In this document: piece by piece, positions 5,956 to 5,974 of the stretch
How the letters are laid out: each line of letters begins with the position of its first letter
Position numbering within the stretch: position 1 is the first letter of the stretch
Origin: a candidate division LCP-89 bacterium
Lineage (GTDB): Bacteria; Electryoneota; B3-LCP
DNA length: 5,974 bases
Assembly (NCBI GenBank): GCA_025774735.1
Contig: JALGZU010000208.1
Location: forward strand, 1-5,974
Reading direction: 5' to 3'
The notes under the pieces: model-generated
Databases searched by the model: none
What the model was told of the DNA's origin: nothing
Seen by the model: only the letters and a program-made list of their open reading frames with translations
Position numbers and translations under genes: made by a program

Positions 5956-5974
5956 ATTAGGTTACCATAAGAAT

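Noticed and set aside
1..5974. A new multi-gene defence or mobile system
   Set aside because: The three genes are separate transcription units for secreted proteins of recognised families; no nuclease, integrase, transposase, reverse transcriptase, phage or toxin signature is visible.

Overview
The window reads as part of a chromosome from a Gram-negative bacterium of the FCB assemblage, probably outside Bacteroidota proper (a Marinimicrobia-, Cloacimonadota-, Zixibacteria- or Latescibacteria-type lineage). Two of the three proteins end in a type IX secretion (T9SS) type A sorting domain, which points to FCB. Yet the genes carry clear Shine-Dalgarno sequences and TTGACA/TATATT promoters, which most Bacteroidota lack. 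The exact phylum cannot be fixed from this sequence. No mobile element, CRISPR array, tRNA or rRNA was seen.

Layout, all genes on the minus strand, right to left. (1) Positions 5633-3340 encode a secreted LVIVD-repeat beta-propeller protein with 14 blades and a T9SS tail. Its reading frame is broken just after the signal peptide by an exact 17-bp tandem duplication. (2) Positions 3146-1410 encode a secreted, cysteine-rich right-handed parallel beta-helix protein with a T9SS tail. (3) Positions 1284 to the window edge encode a secreted papain-like (C1A) cysteine peptidase with a complete Gln-Cys-His-Asn catalytic set; its C-terminus lies outside the window. Each gene appears to be its own transcription unit. 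Stem-loop terminators follow the first two genes, and a promoter with -10 TATATT precedes each of the three. A fourth promoter of the same type faces right at the right edge (5927-5955), so a plus-strand gene probably starts just outside the window.

Together the three proteins look like part of a secreted, cell-surface or extracellular set: two large repeat scaffolds and a protease. All three predicted signal peptides would be cleaved just before a glutamine, matching the 'Q-rule' (N-terminal pyroglutamate) described for Bacteroidetes exported proteins. I see no evidence for a new multi-gene system. The strongest unusual signal is the 17-bp duplication, which separates the signal peptide of the propeller protein from its body and could be a phase-variable switch, a recent mutation or an assembly error.
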